DNA of 64,000 bases from Martinezella rhizogenes (GCF_007002745.1 NZ_SGNY01000003.1:62001-126000); one strand, 5' to 3'; counted from the stretch's first letter, positions 9,587-19,495 are shown. Program-made: numbers and translations. Notes: generated by a model not told the origin, from the sequence alone.

Positions 9587-10690
9587 ATGAGCACCGCTTC
9601 CGCACCCCTACCAAACTGGATCAGCTACGGCCTGTTGCCATTGCTGAATGTCATAACCGCCTTTCTGATTTCCGGGCTCGTCGTCTGGTCCATCGGCGAA
9701 AATCCGCTGGCAGCACTTCGCCTGCTGATTGAAGGCGCGCTCGGCCGTGGCGACGCCATCGGCTTCACGCTGTTTTATACGACGAGCTTCATCTTCACCG
9801 GCCTCTCCGTCGCCGTGGCTTTTCATGCCGGCCTGTTCAACATCGGCTCCGAAGGTCAGGCCTATATTGGCGGGCTGGGTGCGGCGCTGGTGGCGCTGGC
9901 ACTTGACCGTTACGTGCCATGGTACGTGACAATGCCCTTCGCCGTCGTCGGCGCCGCCGTTTTTGGTGCCGCCTGGGCCTTTATTCCGGCCTGGCTTCAG
10001 GCCAAACGCGGCAGCCACGTCGTCATCACCACCATCATGTTCAACTTCATCGCTGCGGCCTTGATGGTTTACCTGCTGGTGAATGTGCTGATCGTACCGG
10101 GCAAGATGGCGCCGGAAACGCGCACCTTCCTGCCCGGTGGACAACTGCCGAAGCTGGACTGGCTGATGGCATGGTTCGGCCTCAAGCTCGGGCCGGCGCC
10201 GTTCAACGTCTCCTTCCTTATCGCTCTGGTGATGTGTTTCCTCGTCTGGGTGCTGATCTGGCGCACCAAGCTTGGTTATGAGATGCGCACGCTCGGCGTC
10301 AGCCCTTCCGCTGCCATTTATGCCGGCATTCCCTATGCACGCACCGTCATCATCGCCATGCTCATTTCCGGCGGTCTGGCGGGCATGATGGCGCTGAACC
10401 CGGTCATGGGCGCTTCAGCGCGCCTGCAGGTGGAATTCGTCGGCGGTGCGGGCTTTGTCGGCATCGCCGTATCGCTGATGGGGCGAAGCCATCCGCTCGG
10501 CATCATTTTCTCGGCATTGCTGTTCGGCATTCTCTATCAGGGCGGCGCGGATCTTTCCTTCGAGATGCCCAACATTACCCGCGAGATGATCGTGGTTATC
10601 CAGGGTCTGGTGATCCTGTTCGCCGGCGCGCTGGAATATATGTACCGGCCGACGATCGTCCACATCTACCAGCGTTTGGCAAAGGGGTGA
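9587..10690 (+). CDS. Nucleoside ABC transporter permease, subunit 1
   Basis: Integral membrane permease (367 residues) of the BPD_transp_2 family that forms the translocation path with the second permease. The N-terminus is hydrophobic (YGLLPLLNVITAFLISGLVVW). The family signature FNIGSEGQAYIGGLGAA and multiple further transmembrane stretches are visible, along with VGIAVSLMGRSHPLGIIFSA near the C-terminus. It starts 7 bp after the ATPase stop and ends 6 bp before the next permease, so translation is probably coupled. Confidence 0.93.
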   Translation: MSTASAPLPNWISYGLLPLLNVITAFLISGLVVWSIGENPLAALRLLIEGALGRGDAIGFTLFYTTSFIFTGLSVAVAFHAGLFNIGSEGQAYIGGLGAALVALALDRYVPWYVTMPFAVVGAAVFGAAWAFIPAWLQAKRGSHVVITTIMFNFIAAALMVYLLVNVLIVPGKMAPETRTFLPGGQLPKLDWLMAWFGLKLGPAPFNVSFLIALVMCFLVWVLIWRTKLGYEMRTLGVSPSAAIYAGIPYARTVIIAMLISGGLAGMMALNPVMGASARLQVEFVGGAGFVGIAVSLMGRSHPLGIIFSALLFGILYQGGADLSFEMPNITREMIVVIQGLVILFAGALEYMYRPTIVHIYQRLAKG

Positions 10691-10696
10691 GCTGAC

Positions 10697-11668
10697 ATGG
10701 ATTTTTTCGATATGCTGGTCAGCATTCTCGGCTCGACCGTCCGTCTCACCATCCCGCTTCTGTTCACCGCACTGGCGGGGCTTTTTTCCGAACGCGCCGG
10801 CGTGTTCGATATCGGCCTTGAAGGCAAGATGCTGGCGGCGGCCTTTGCTTCCGCCTGTGTCGCCTATCTTACCGCAAACCCGTGGGCTGGTCTTCTGGCC
10901 GGCATTGGCGTCTCCATAGCGTTCTCGCTGATCCATGGCTTTGCCGTGATCACCAATCGCGGCAACCAGATCGTTTCAGGGGTAGCGCTCAACTTCATCG
11001 CCGCCGGCCTGACGGTGGTTCTGGGCCAGGCATGGTTTGGGCAAGGTGGCCGCACGCCGCAATTGCCCGGCGAGGGGCGTTTTGCGCCAATCATCCTGCC
11101 CGGCGCGGATGCGATGCGCGAAGTGCCCTTCATCGGCCCGCTCTACGCCAATGTCATTTCCGGCAACAATATCCTGACCTATCTCGCCTTCCTGGCGGTG
11201 CCACTTTCCTGGTGGGTGCTTTATCGCACCCGTTTCGGCCTGCGCCTGCGCGCCGTCGGTGAAAATCCGGGTGCTGTCGACACGGCGGGCATTTCGGTGA
11301 CGTGGATGCGTTACCGCGCGGTTATCGTCGCCGGTTTCCTCTGCGGTTTCTCGGGCGCCTATCTCGCCGTAGCACAATCGGCGGCCTTCATCGCCAACAT
11401 GTCGGCCGGCAAGGGCTATATTGCGCTTGCCGCCTTGATCTTCGCGAAATGGAAGCCGGTGCCGGTCATGTTCGCCTGCCTGCTGTTCGGTTTTCTCGAT
11501 GCCTTCGCCAATTTCATGCAGGGCAAATCCGTGCCTGGCATCGGCGAGGTGCCGGTGCAGATTTTCCAGGCCATGCCCTATATCCTGACCTGCATCCTGC
11601 TTGCCGGTTTCATCGGCGTTGCCAAGCCCCCCAAGGCCGGTGGCGTTGCCTATGCGAAGGAGCGTTAA
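10697..11668 (+). CDS. Nucleoside ABC transporter permease, subunit 2
   Basis: Second BPD_transp_2 permease (323 residues), shorter than subunit 1. The family motif FDIGLEGKMLAAAFASA and repeated hydrophobic helices are seen, with the loop YRTRFGLRLRAVGENPGAVDTAGI typical of RbsC/BmpB-type permeases. The start has a good ribosome binding site (AAAGGGGTGAG). The pairing of two unequal permeases with one double-ABC ATPase and a BMP binding protein is the standard composition of bacterial nucleoside importers. Confidence 0.93.
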   Translation: MDFFDMLVSILGSTVRLTIPLLFTALAGLFSERAGVFDIGLEGKMLAAAFASACVAYLTANPWAGLLAGIGVSIAFSLIHGFAVITNRGNQIVSGVALNFIAAGLTVVLGQAWFGQGGRTPQLPGEGRFAPIILPGADAMREVPFIGPLYANVISGNNILTYLAFLAVPLSWWVLYRTRFGLRLRAVGENPGAVDTAGISVTWMRYRAVIVAGFLCGFSGAYLAVAQSAAFIANMSAGKGYIALAALIFAKWKPVPVMFACLLFGFLDAFANFMQGKSVPGIGEVPVQIFQAMPYILTCILLAGFIGVAKPPKAGGVAYAKER

Positions 11669-11672
11669 ACCC

Positions 11673-12077
11673 ATGTCTTCTGACCCGACATCCCATGCCC
11701 TGTTCGAGGCGGCGGTGGAGGCCATGGCCTTCGCTTATGCGCCCTATTCGAAGTTTCCCGTCGGCGCGGCGATCCGTGCTGATGACGGCAAAATCTACAA
11801 GGGCGCCAATATCGAGAACATCTCCTTCCCGCAGGGGTGGTGCGCGGAACCATCCGCTATCAGCGCCATGATCATGGGCGGGGCAAAGAAGATCAGCGAA
11901 GTCGCTGTCTTTGCCGAAAAGCTGCCGCTCTGCACGCCCTGCGGTGGTTGTCGCCAGAAGATTGCCGAATTCGCCACACCGCAGACGAAGATCTATCTTT
12001 GCGACGAAACCGGCGTCCAGAAGGTCATGACCATGGAAGAGCTTCTGCCCTCCGTCTTCAAGACCGAGTTGCCCTGA
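11673..12077 (+). CDS. cdd: Cytidine deaminase
   Basis: Hydrolytically deaminates cytidine and deoxycytidine to uridine and deoxyuridine in pyrimidine salvage. The 134-residue protein is the short tetrameric type. Zinc-site motifs are present: CAEPSAI, giving the first Cys ligand and the catalytic Glu, and PCGGCRQ, giving the other two Cys ligands; GANIENISF is the substrate-binding segment. The start at 11673 follows AAGGAGCG; an in-frame upstream Met would lie inside the permease gene. Its stop codon overlaps the next start in an ATGA arrangement. Confidence 0.95.
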   Translation: MSSDPTSHALFEAAVEAMAFAYAPYSKFPVGAAIRADDGKIYKGANIENISFPQGWCAEPSAISAMIMGGAKKISEVAVFAEKLPLCTPCGGCRQKIAEFATPQTKIYLCDETGVQKVMTMEELLPSVFKTELP

Positions 12078-12877
12078 TGACGGATGGCTTGATCGATATT
12101 CTGGTAGAGCGCCTGAACGGCCTGATGCCGCGCGTCGCCATCGTTCTCGGCTCTGGCCTGGGGTCGCTGGTGGAAGAAGTCAGCGACCCGATCCGTGTGC
12201 CCTATACCGATCTTCCCGGGTTTCCCGCCGGTGGCGTTTCCGGCCATGCGGGCGAGCTGGTGGCCGGTTATCTTGGCGGCGAGCCCGTCATGATGCTGTC
12301 CGGTCGGGTGCATTTCTACGAAAAGGGCGATCCGGCGGCGATGCGCCCGGTCATCGAGGCGTTGGCCGGTCTCGGCGTGCAATCGCTCATCCTCACCAAT
12401 TCGGCGGGTTCGGTGAGGCAGGATATGCCGCCCGGCTCCGTCATGCAGATCACCGATCACATCAATTATTCCGGCATGAATCCGCTGATCGGCGAGGAAA
12501 GCGACCGCCGCTTCGTCGGCATGACCACGGCTTATGATCCGGACCTGATGCTGGCAATGCGCAACGCCGCGATCCGCGCGACGGTGCCTTTGTTCGGCGG
12601 CGTCTATATGTGGTTTTCCGGGCCAAGCTTCGAAACGCCGGCGGAAATTCGCATGGCGCGGCTTCTCGGCGCGGATGCCGTTGGCATGTCCACCGTGCCG
12701 GAAGTCATCCTCGCGCGCTTTTTCGGGATGCGCGTTGCCGCCGCATCGGTTATTACCAATTACGGCGCCGGCATGACTGGCGCGGAACTGAGCCATGAGG
12801 AAACCAAGGACATGGCTCCCGTGGGCGGCAAGCGACTTGCCGCCATTCTGAAGGAAATGATCTCAGGAGGAGCGTGA
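12077..12877 (+). CDS. punA: Purine-nucleoside phosphorylase, trimeric PunA/XapA type
   Basis: Phosphorolyses inosine, guanosine and their deoxy forms to base plus (deoxy)ribose 1-phosphate. The 266-residue protein shows the low-molecular-mass (trimeric) PNP signatures: VLGSGLG at the N-terminus, SGRVHFYEKGD, LTNSAGSVR, WFSGPSFETPAEIR and the late VITNYGAGMTG. It does not resemble the hexameric DeoD family. The ATG overlaps the cdd stop codon (ATGA), and the stop lies next to the deoC ribosome binding site, so the genes are tightly coupled. Confidence 0.92.
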   Translation: MTDGLIDILVERLNGLMPRVAIVLGSGLGSLVEEVSDPIRVPYTDLPGFPAGGVSGHAGELVAGYLGGEPVMMLSGRVHFYEKGDPAAMRPVIEALAGLGVQSLILTNSAGSVRQDMPPGSVMQITDHINYSGMNPLIGEESDRRFVGMTTAYDPDLMLAMRNAAIRATVPLFGGVYMWFSGPSFETPAEIRMARLLGADAVGMSTVPEVILARFFGMRVAAASVITNYGAGMTGAELSHEETKDMAPVGGKRLAAILKEMISGGA

Positions 12878-12879
12878 CC

Positions 12880-13653
12880 ATGGAACTCCAGCGTCCGCGC
12901 GAAGCGGCTGCCCTCACTCTGTCCTTGCTGGACCTGACCAATCTCAAGGAAGACTGCACGCCGCAGCAGATCGCCGCTTTGTGCCAGCGCGCGCATACGG
13001 ATTATGGCAACACTGCTGCCATCTGCATCTGGCCGCGTTTCGTGGCGCAGGCACGCGCTGCATTCGGAAGAGAACACGCGATCCGTATCGCCACCGTCGT
13101 CAATTTTCCCTCGGGTGATCTTGATGTCGCGACTGTCGTGGCGGAAACGGAAGCAGCGATCCGTGATGGTGCCGATGAAATCGACCTCGTCATCCCCTAT
13201 CGTAAATTCATAGCAGGCGATGAAGCGGCGGTTAGCGAAATGGTAGCGGCCGTGCGCAAGGCTTGTGTCGCACCCGTGCTGCTCAAGGTCATTCTCGAAA
13301 CCGGCGAGTTGAAGGACAAGGCTCTGATCCGCCGCGCCTCCGAACTCGCGATCGCCGAAGGCGCTGACTTCATCAAGACCTCCACGGGCAAGGTCGCCAT
13401 CAATGCCACGCTGGAGGCGGCAGACATCATGTTGCAGGCGATCCGCGACAGCCGGCAGAAAGTTGGCTTCAAACCTGCCGGTGGCATCGGCACGGTGGAG
13501 GATGCGACGCTTTACCTGCGGCTGGCGGAAACCATCATGGCACCCAACTGGGCCATGCCGTCCACTTTCCGCTTCGGTGCTTCGGGCGTTCTCGACGATG
13601 TGCTGAACGTGCTGGCCGGCGGCGAACCGGCCAAGGCCGCCAGCGGGTATTGA
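12880..13653 (+). CDS. deoC: Deoxyribose-phosphate aldolase
   Basis: Cleaves 2-deoxyribose 5-phosphate to glyceraldehyde 3-phosphate and acetaldehyde, feeding nucleoside sugars into central metabolism. The 257-residue class I aldolase has the Schiff-base lysine in ADFIKTSTGK, the second lysine in PVLLKVILETGEL and the acidic residue in ADEIDLVI, with KPAGGIGTVEDA near the C-terminus. ATG 12880 is chosen over GTG 12874 because AGGAGG at 12866-12871 is correctly spaced only for the ATG. The gene overlaps the start of deoA by four bases. Confidence 0.95.
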   Translation: MELQRPREAAALTLSLLDLTNLKEDCTPQQIAALCQRAHTDYGNTAAICIWPRFVAQARAAFGREHAIRIATVVNFPSGDLDVATVVAETEAAIRDGADEIDLVIPYRKFIAGDEAAVSEMVAAVRKACVAPVLLKVILETGELKDKALIRRASELAIAEGADFIKTSTGKVAINATLEAADIMLQAIRDSRQKVGFKPAGGIGTVEDATLYLRLAETIMAPNWAMPSTFRFGASGVLDDVLNVLAGGEPAKAASGY

Positions 13654-14966
13654 GCTTGATCCCGCAGGAAATCATCCGCCGCAAACGCGATGGCCTGTCT
13701 CTTGAGCCGCAGGAGATTGGTGCTTTCATCGACGCGCTGTCGAAAGATGGCATATCGGAAGGGCAGGCGGCCGCCTTTGCCATGGCGGTGTTTTTCCGCG
13801 GCATGAACCGCGACGAGATGGTGGCGCTGACGCTCGCCATGCGCGATAGTGGCGATGTCCTCTCGTGGAGCGATATTGGCAGGCCGGTGGCGGACAAGCA
13901 CTCGACCGGTGGCGTCGGTGACAACGTCTCCCTGATGCTGGCGCCCATCGTTGCCGCCTGCGGCCTCGCCGTGCCGATGATTTCCGGCAGGGGCCTTGGT
14001 CACACCGGCGGCACGCTTGACAAGCTGGAAGCCATCCCCGGTTACAATGTCATGCCGGACGAGGCTTTGTTCCGCCAAACGGCGAAGGCGGTCGGCTGCG
14101 CCATCATCGGCCAGACAGGCGATCTCGCCCCCGCCGATAAACGCCTTTACGCTATCAGGGATGTGACCGCGACGGTTGATTCCATACCGCTGATCACCGC
14201 CTCCATCCTGTCGAAGAAGCTTGCAGCCGGGCTCGAGACGCTGGTTCTCGACGTGAAGGTCGGCAACGGTGCTTTCATGCAGAGCGTGGAGGATGCCCGC
14301 AATCTGGCCCGCGCGCTGGTCGATGTGGCGAATGGTGCGGGACTTCCGACGACGGCGCTTATAACCGACATGAACCAGCCACTTGGTGATGCCGCCGGCA
14401 ATGCCGTCGAAATCGTCAATTGCCTGGATTTCCTGGCCGGTCGCAAGGCTGGAACCCGTCTTGAAAAGGTGGTCCTGTCCTTCGCCGCGGAAATGCTGGT
14501 GCAGGCTCAAAAAGCTGCCACGCTTGAGGAAGGCGAGGCATTGGCTGCGGCCGCTCTGTCTTCCGGTCGGGCCATGGAAATCTTTGCGCGGATGGTTTCA
14601 GCACTGGGCGGGCCTTCGGATTTCGTCGAGAACGCAATCCGTTATCTACCGTCCGCCCCGGTCGCTCTTCCGGTGCAGGCTGAGCGCAGCGGCTGGCTAA
14701 CATCCTGCGAAACGCGTGATCTTGGTATGGTCGTCGTCGAGCTCGGTGGGGGCAGGAGAATGCCGTCGGACATCATTGATCCGGCGGTCGGTATTTCGGA
14801 TATCCTGCCGCTTGGCGTAAAGGTGGAAAAGGGCGAGCCGATTGCCATTGTCCATGCGGCTTCGACGGATGAGGCGGAACGTGCCGTCAAAAGGATAACG
14901 GCCTGTTACGCGATCGCCGACAACGCACCTGAAATCGTTGATCCCATCCTCGAGCGGATCACCTGA
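13650..14966 (+). CDS. deoA: Thymidine phosphorylase
   Basis: Phosphorolyses thymidine and deoxyuridine to base and deoxyribose 1-phosphate. The 438-residue protein has the glycosyltransferase-family signature SGRGLGHTGGTLDKLE, the phosphate-binding KHSTGGVGDN and the C-terminal PYNP domain containing HAASTDEAE. Translation appears to begin at a TTG (13650) that overlaps the deoC stop; no ATG is available nearby and the family N-terminus begins IPQEIIRRKRDG. The gene's last 8 bp overlap the convergent retropepsin-like gene. Confidence 0.94.
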   Translation: MSLIPQEIIRRKRDGLSLEPQEIGAFIDALSKDGISEGQAAAFAMAVFFRGMNRDEMVALTLAMRDSGDVLSWSDIGRPVADKHSTGGVGDNVSLMLAPIVAACGLAVPMISGRGLGHTGGTLDKLEAIPGYNVMPDEALFRQTAKAVGCAIIGQTGDLAPADKRLYAIRDVTATVDSIPLITASILSKKLAAGLETLVLDVKVGNGAFMQSVEDARNLARALVDVANGAGLPTTALITDMNQPLGDAAGNAVEIVNCLDFLAGRKAGTRLEKVVLSFAAEMLVQAQKAATLEEGEALAAAALSSGRAMEIFARMVSALGGPSDFVENAIRYLPSAPVALPVQAERSGWLTSCETRDLGMVVVELGGGRRMPSDIIDPAVGISDILPLGVKVEKGEPIAIVHAASTDEAERAVKRITACYAIADNAPEIVDPILERIT

Positions 14967-15495
14967 CCAGCCGCATTTCACCGCCCGAGACTTTGAAGGA
15001 TGACAGTTGTTTCAAAAAGCTCATGCCGATCAGCATGTTGCTCAGAGCATTGTCCTTCAGCACCATGGCATCGACATTCTGAACGCGGATTGGACCAATC
15101 TCCACCCGGTCGAGCTTCACATAGGCCGCCATGGTTTGGCCATTGGCTGTCGAGATCGCATATTTGTAGTCCAGACTGTTGACGCCGTAACCAAGTCGGC
15201 GCGCAATCGTCTCGTTGATCGCGACCATCGAAGCGCCGGTATCAACAAGCCCGTCGAAGGACTTGCCATTGATGCGGAAGGTGGCGTTGAAATGGCCGCG
15301 GGCATCTGCTTTCAGATTGATGCCGCCTAACGAAGCCGTTTGCGGCTTGGCGACCTCGGGTGCGGCCACCGGCTTTTCGACGTCTGTTTCAGGGCGTTGC
15401 TGGAATTTCTCCACCAGCGCCGGAATTTGCGTGGCGCTGACCGAAAGGCCGATAAGCAGAAAAATCGTGCGCGCCAGCAAGTCGTTGCTCCTCAA
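14959..15495 (-). CDS. Retropepsin-like aspartic protease, TIGR02281 type
   Basis: Predicted membrane-anchored or periplasmic aspartic protease of 178 residues. An N-terminal hydrophobic segment (ARTIFLLIGLSVSA) is followed by a variable linker. The retropepsin fold carries the catalytic motif FDGLVDTGASMVAI (DTGA) and the late hydrophobic-hydrophobic-Gly motif NMLIGMSFL. Only one DTG motif per chain is present, so it would act as a dimer like retroviral proteases. Family members are common in alphaproteobacteria, but their substrates are poorly known. It converges on deoA with an 8-bp overlap. Confidence 0.85.
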   Translation of the reverse strand: MRSNDLLARTIFLLIGLSVSATQIPALVEKFQQRPETDVEKPVAAPEVAKPQTASLGGINLKADARGHFNATFRINGKSFDGLVDTGASMVAINETIARRLGYGVNSLDYKYAISTANGQTMAAYVKLDRVEIGPIRVQNVDAMVLKDNALSNMLIGMSFLKQLSSFKVSGGEMRLVR

Positions 15496-15544
15496 AGCCC
15501 AAGGTTATTCCTGGACAGGATAAGCGCAAAACATGCTGAAATCT

Positions 15545-15587
15545 TAAAAGAAAAAGCCATTCGCCGCGTATCGGACGGCGAATGGCT
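15545..15587 (-). terminator. Intrinsic terminator after upp
   Basis: A 12-bp perfect stem (AGCCATTCGCCG at 15555-15566 pairing with CGGCGAATGGCT at 15576-15587) is followed, on the minus strand, by TTTTTCTTTT. It lies 28 bp after the upp stop codon. Confidence 0.85.
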
Positions 15588-15614
15588 CAAACGGTTAAGC
15601 GAAGATAAACGGCG

Positions 15615-16244
15615 TTATTTGGTGCCGTACATACGGTCGCCAGCGTCACCGAGGCCGGGGACGATATAACCCTTCTCGTTCAGATGTCTGTCGATTGCGG
15701 CGGTATAGATCGGCACATCGGGATGCGCCTCGCGGAAATTCTTGATGCCTTCCGGTGCTGCCAGCAGACACAGGAAGCGGATGTTCTTTGCACCCCGTTC
15801 TTTCAGCTTTTCGACAGCGGCGATGGAGGAGTTGCCGGTTGCCAGCATCGGGTCGACAACGATGACCAGACGGGCATCGAGGCTTTCGGGAGCCTTGAAA
15901 TAATATTCGACGGCCTCCAGCGTATCATGGTCACGATACACGCCGACATGGGCAACGCGCGCCGACGGCACCAGTTCGAGCATGCCTTCCAGAAGGCCGT
16001 TGCCGGCGCGCAGGATGGAGGCGAAAACCAGTTTCTTGCCTTCCAGAACCGGAGCCTGAATGGTTTCGAGCGGCGTGTCGATGGTTTCCATCGTCATTTC
16101 AAGGTCGCGCGTCACTTCATAGCAAAGCAGCGTCGAAATTTCCCTCAGCAGGCGACGGAAGCCGGCCGTGGAAGTTTCCTTCTTGCGCATGATGGTGAGT
16201 TTGTGCCGCACCAGCGGATGTTCAATGACTGTGACGCCGTCCAT
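15615..16244 (-). CDS. upp: Uracil phosphoribosyltransferase
   Basis: Converts uracil and PRPP to UMP and diphosphate. The 209-residue protein has the expected length and the motifs of the family: [21 protein letters not shown], the PRPP loop [17 protein letters not shown] segment ([17 protein letters not shown]), and the C-terminal uracil-binding region [16 protein letters not shown]. The start is set at ATG 16244 ([10 protein letters not shown]) after GGAAGG; the longer reading frame has no family similarity upstream. It ends a minus-strand nucleoside salvage cluster with add and deoB. Confidence 0.96.
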   Translation of the reverse strand: MDGVTVIEHPLVRHKLTIMRKKETSTAGFRRLLREISTLLCYEVTRDLEMTMETIDTPLETIQAPVLEGKKLVFASILRAGNGLLEGMLELVPSARVAHVGVYRDHDTLEAVEYYFKAPESLDARLVIVVDPMLATGNSSIAAVEKLKERGAKNIRFLCLLAAPEGIKNFREAHPDVPIYTAAIDRHLNEKGYIVPGLGDAGDRMYGTK

Positions 16245-16329
16245 GAAACTGGCCTTCCTTTTTGATCTTGTGCCCCTGTCATTCACCGAAAGCGGGCTTT
16301 TCGCAAGCCTTCTTCGCGGTTTTACCCCG

Positions 16330-17319
16330 TCAACCGTCGTCTCGGGCGCGATCCAGTCTCGCAAGCAGCTGCCCGCGCGTCGCCTCGTCCACGAAGGCGC
16401 ATTCCAGTGCGGTACGGGTCATGCCGTTGATCTCGGTGTCGCTGAAGCCGAACACGCCGGCGGCCAGCTCATATTCCCGGGCAAGCGAGGTGAAGAAGAA
16501 TGGCGGATCGTCGGAATTGATGCATACACGCACTCCGGCATCGCGCAACGCCTTCAGCGGATGGCTGGCGAAATCCGGATAAACTTTGAGTGCGATATTC
16601 GACCCGGGGCAGACTTCCAAAACCGTTCCCGTCTCGACAAGCCGGGAGACGAGACCGGCATCTTCGATGGCGCGCACGCCATGGCCGATGCGTGCTGGTT
16701 TGATGAGATCGAGTGCATCGGCAACGCTTTCCGGTCCGCAGACCTCGCCGGCGTGGATGGTCAGTCCGAGACCCGCATCGCGGGCAATATCGAAGGCGCG
16801 CGCATAATCGGCAACCCGGCCCATGCGTTCCTCGCCGGCCATGTTGAAACCGGTCACCAGCGGATGCCGGGCACGTGCCGCATATTCGGCCGCCGCGATC
16901 ACCCGTTCCGGGCCGAAATGCCGTTCGCCGGTAACGAGGATACGGGTCTCGATGCCGGTTTTTTCCTTCGCGATCCGGATGCCTTCGGCGATACCGGCGA
17001 GATAAGCGTCAGCGCCAAGTCCGATACGGTCGCCATGGTCGGGCGAAATGATCAGCTCGCTATAGATCGTGTTGGCCTGCGCCAGTTCGGTCAGATAGGT
17101 TTCGGTCAGAACCGCATAGTCCTCATCCGTCTTGAACACCTGCGCCACCGCATCGTAGCACTGGATGAACTCGGCGAAATCCGACCAGACATATTGGCCG
17201 TCACGCAGAAAGCTGCTGGTGTCTATGCCGTATTTCTCTGCCTGTTTTGCGACGAGGGCAGGCGGTGCCGCACCTTCGATGTGGCAGTGGATTTCTGCTT
17301 TCAGCAAATGCGATGTCAA
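16330..17319 (-). CDS. add: Adenosine deaminase
   Basis: Deaminates adenosine and deoxyadenosine to (deoxy)inosine, which the purine nucleoside phosphorylase in the same region can cleave. The 329-residue metal-dependent hydrolase has the N-terminal zinc motif EIHCHIEG, the His-Glu catalytic segment [20 protein letters not shown] and the distal zinc Asp in INSDDPPFF. These are the full set of active-site motifs. Its start overlaps the end of deoB by four bases (17316-17319), indicating translational coupling. Confidence 0.94.
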   Translation of the reverse strand: MTSHLLKAEIHCHIEGAAPPALVAKQAEKYGIDTSSFLRDGQYVWSDFAEFIQCYDAVAQVFKTDEDYAVLTETYLTELAQANTIYSELIISPDHGDRIGLGADAYLAGIAEGIRIAKEKTGIETRILVTGERHFGPERVIAAAEYAARARHPLVTGFNMAGEERMGRVADYARAFDIARDAGLGLTIHAGEVCGPESVADALDLIKPARIGHGVRAIEDAGLVSRLVETGTVLEVCPGSNIALKVYPDFASHPLKALRDAGVRVCINSDDPPFFFTSLAREYELAAGVFGFSDTEINGMTRTALECAFVDEATRGQLLARLDRARDDG

Positions 17320-18536
17320 ATGAAGCTCCTGCCGTGTGAACCGGCCTCGATACCAAGATGATGGGCGATGCTTTCGCCGATGTCGGCGTAGCTTGAACGA
17401 ATTCCGACATCACGAGAGCGGATGCCCGGCCCGAATGCCATGATTGGCACCCGTTCGCGTGTATGGTCGGTGCCACGCCAGGTGGGGTCGCAACCATGGT
17501 CGGCGGTAAGAATGGCGATGTCTCCCGGCTTCATCTTGCGATGAATTTCCGGGATGCGCGCATCGAAAGCCTCAAGCGCAGCCGCATAACCGGCAACGTC
17601 ACGACGGTGGCCATAAAGCATGTCGAAATCGACGAAATTGGTAAAGACGAGATCGCCATTTTCGGCCTCGTCGATGGCCTGCAGTGTCGCATCCATCAGG
17701 GCTGCGTTGCCATTTGCCTTGATGACGCGTGAGATACCCTGATGGGCATAGATATCGCCGATCTTGCCGATGGCGTGCACTTTGCGCTCCGCCTCCACCA
17801 GCCGGTCGAGAAGCGTCGGTTCGGGCGGCGGCACGGAAAAGTCGCGGCGGTTGCCGGTACGTTCGAAGGTGGCGACCGTCTCGCCGATGAAAGGACGGGC
17901 GATAACGCGGCCGATACTCAAGGGATCAAGCAGTTTGCGCACCGTCTCGCAGAGCGCGATCAGCCTGGCCAGCCCGAAATGGCTTTCATGCGCGGAGATC
18001 TGGAACACGGAATCGGAAGAGGTGTAGCAGATCGGCTTGCCGCTCCTGATATGTTCTTCGCCGAATTGCGCGATGATGTCAGTGCCGGACGCATGGCAAT
18101 TGCCGAGAATGCCGGGAATATCCGCCTCTTTGCAAATGGCCTCCACTAGCTCCGGGGAAAAGGCGTCTCCCTCCGTCGGGAAATAACCCCAGTCGAAGGT
18201 GACAGGCGTTCCGGCGATTTCCCAGTGGCCGGATGGCGTATCCTTGCCTTTTGAAACTTCGCTGGCTGAGCCATGCAGGCCGAAAATACGTTCCGGCGGC
18301 TCCATGCCGGCGGGAATGTCGCCACTTGCCTGGCGCGCGATCTCCAGAAGGCCAAGCGAGCACATGTTCGGCAGCTTCAGCGGGCCGGATCGAAGCCCCG
18401 GCCTGTCGGCTGCACCTGCGGCACAGAACTCGGCGATGTGGCCGAGGGTATTCGCGCCAAGATCACCATAGTGCTCTGCGTCAGGTGCACCGCCGACACC
18501 GAAGGAATCCAGAACGAGAAGAAATGCTCTTGCCAT
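17316..18536 (-). CDS. deoB: Phosphopentomutase
   Basis: Interconverts ribose or deoxyribose 1-phosphate and the 5-phosphate, linking nucleoside phosphorylases to DeoC. The 406-residue protein belongs to the alkaline phosphatase-like metalloenzyme family. It starts [20 protein letters not shown] with metal-binding Asp, and continues with [33 protein letters not shown] and [20 protein letters not shown]. First in the minus-strand order deoB-add-(gap)-upp. Confidence 0.96.
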   Translation of the reverse strand: MARAFLLVLDSFGVGGAPDAEHYGDLGANTLGHIAEFCAAGAADRPGLRSGPLKLPNMCSLGLLEIARQASGDIPAGMEPPERIFGLHGSASEVSKGKDTPSGHWEIAGTPVTFDWGYFPTEGDAFSPELVEAICKEADIPGILGNCHASGTDIIAQFGEEHIRSGKPICYTSSDSVFQISAHESHFGLARLIALCETVRKLLDPLSIGRVIARPFIGETVATFERTGNRRDFSVPPPEPTLLDRLVEAERKVHAIGKIGDIYAHQGISRVIKANGNAALMDATLQAIDEAENGDLVFTNFVDFDMLYGHRRDVAGYAAALEAFDARIPEIHRKMKPGDIAILTADHGCDPTWRGTDHTRERVPIMAFGPGIRSRDVGIRSSYADIGESIAHHLGIEAGSHGRSFI

Positions 18537-18649
18537 AACTCACCGAAACAAAATGCGCCGACGGGCAATGTCAGGCCGAACTGTCGTTATAGATCAGCAA
18601 AACGTGAAGAAGGAAGCGCTTTTATGAACCATCCGGTAAAACCAGCTGT

Positions 18650-19411
18650 TCAATCAGCATCCCGTTTCGATTTCGGTGTGTTGAGGTTGCGCAGCACGTA
18701 CCAGCCGGCCGCAACCACCATGGCCGCGAGAATATACCAGGTGACGGCGTAGGAGAGGTGGCTATTGGGGAAGGTGAGCATGGTTTTGCCGCCAACCGGC
18801 AGGCCGCCCGGATTGGCCGTCGCATCCGCATCGACGTAAAACGGCGCCACGTCGGAGAGGCCGGATGCCTGCGTGATCTGGGGAATGTTGCGGGAATACC
18901 AGCGGCCATTTGCCGGATCGTTAGTTCGAAGGAAAAGTCCGCCGGTTTCCGGCGCGCGCATCAGCCCGACGATTTCGACGTTTCCGGCCGCTTCCCCTTC
19001 GCGGCGTGTAGACGGATCGCGTTTGTCGGAGGGCACGAAGCCACGATTGACGATCACGCTTGAGCCATCGTCCCGCCGCAGCGGTGTCATGACCCAGTAA
19101 CCGGGGCCGAGATCCGTGACCGTGTAGACCTGAACCTCCTTGTCGTTGAGCAGGGTACCGGACAGTTTCACACGGCGATATTCATAATCGGCGGAATCGG
19201 TGAGGGCCGGCCATTCACCGGCGGCAGGCGCATCGACAGGCGCGGCATGGGCGCGGGCCTCGACACGCTCAATCAAATCCAGCTTCCAGAATAGGCGCTG
19301 GACCTGCCATGTTCCAAGCGCCAGCAGGCAGCCCGTCAGGATAATGGTCAAAAACAGGACGACGATTGCCGCAGGGCGGATACGCCGGTTTTGGGGTGCG
19401 ATTTCGCTCAT
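18650..19411 (-). CDS. SURF1 family cytochrome oxidase assembly protein
   Basis: Assembly factor for haem-copper oxidases, about 253 residues. It has a transmembrane helix near each end (AAIVVLFLTIILTGCLLALGTW at about 15-35 and VTWYILAAMVVAAGWYVL near the C-terminus) enclosing a periplasmic domain. Family motifs are LGTWQVQRL, YRRVKLSGTL, GYWVMTPL and VIVNRGFVP. It lies downstream of cyoD on the same strand and so is presumably dedicated to the quinol oxidase. A hairpin-rich 176-bp gap separates it from cyoD. The start is at ATG 19411 (MSEIAPQNRR). Confidence 0.9.
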   Translation of the reverse strand: MSEIAPQNRRIRPAAIVVLFLTIILTGCLLALGTWQVQRLFWKLDLIERVEARAHAAPVDAPAAGEWPALTDSADYEYRRVKLSGTLLNDKEVQVYTVTDLGPGYWVMTPLRRDDGSSVIVNRGFVPSDKRDPSTRREGEAAGNVEIVGLMRAPETGGLFLRTNDPANGRWYSRNIPQITQASGLSDVAPFYVDADATANPGGLPVGGKTMLTFPNSHLSYAVTWYILAAMVVAAGWYVLRNLNTPKSKRDAD

Positions 19412-19495
19412 CTCATGGTCCTTGCGAAGCGCCTCTGGCAGCAGGATCGTCTGCTCCGGCGGGCACTTGGCTCCCGCATGCGCTTCCTCCAGCAA

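Noticed and set aside
8062..9594. 510-codon ORF antisense to the nucleoside transporter ATPase
   Set aside because: Composition is that of a shadow frame (rich in His, Asp and Gln), and the sense ORF has complete ABC motifs.
16168..17361. 397-codon plus-strand ORF over add and upp
   Set aside because: Overlaps clear adenosine deaminase and uracil phosphoribosyltransferase genes and has no family signature.
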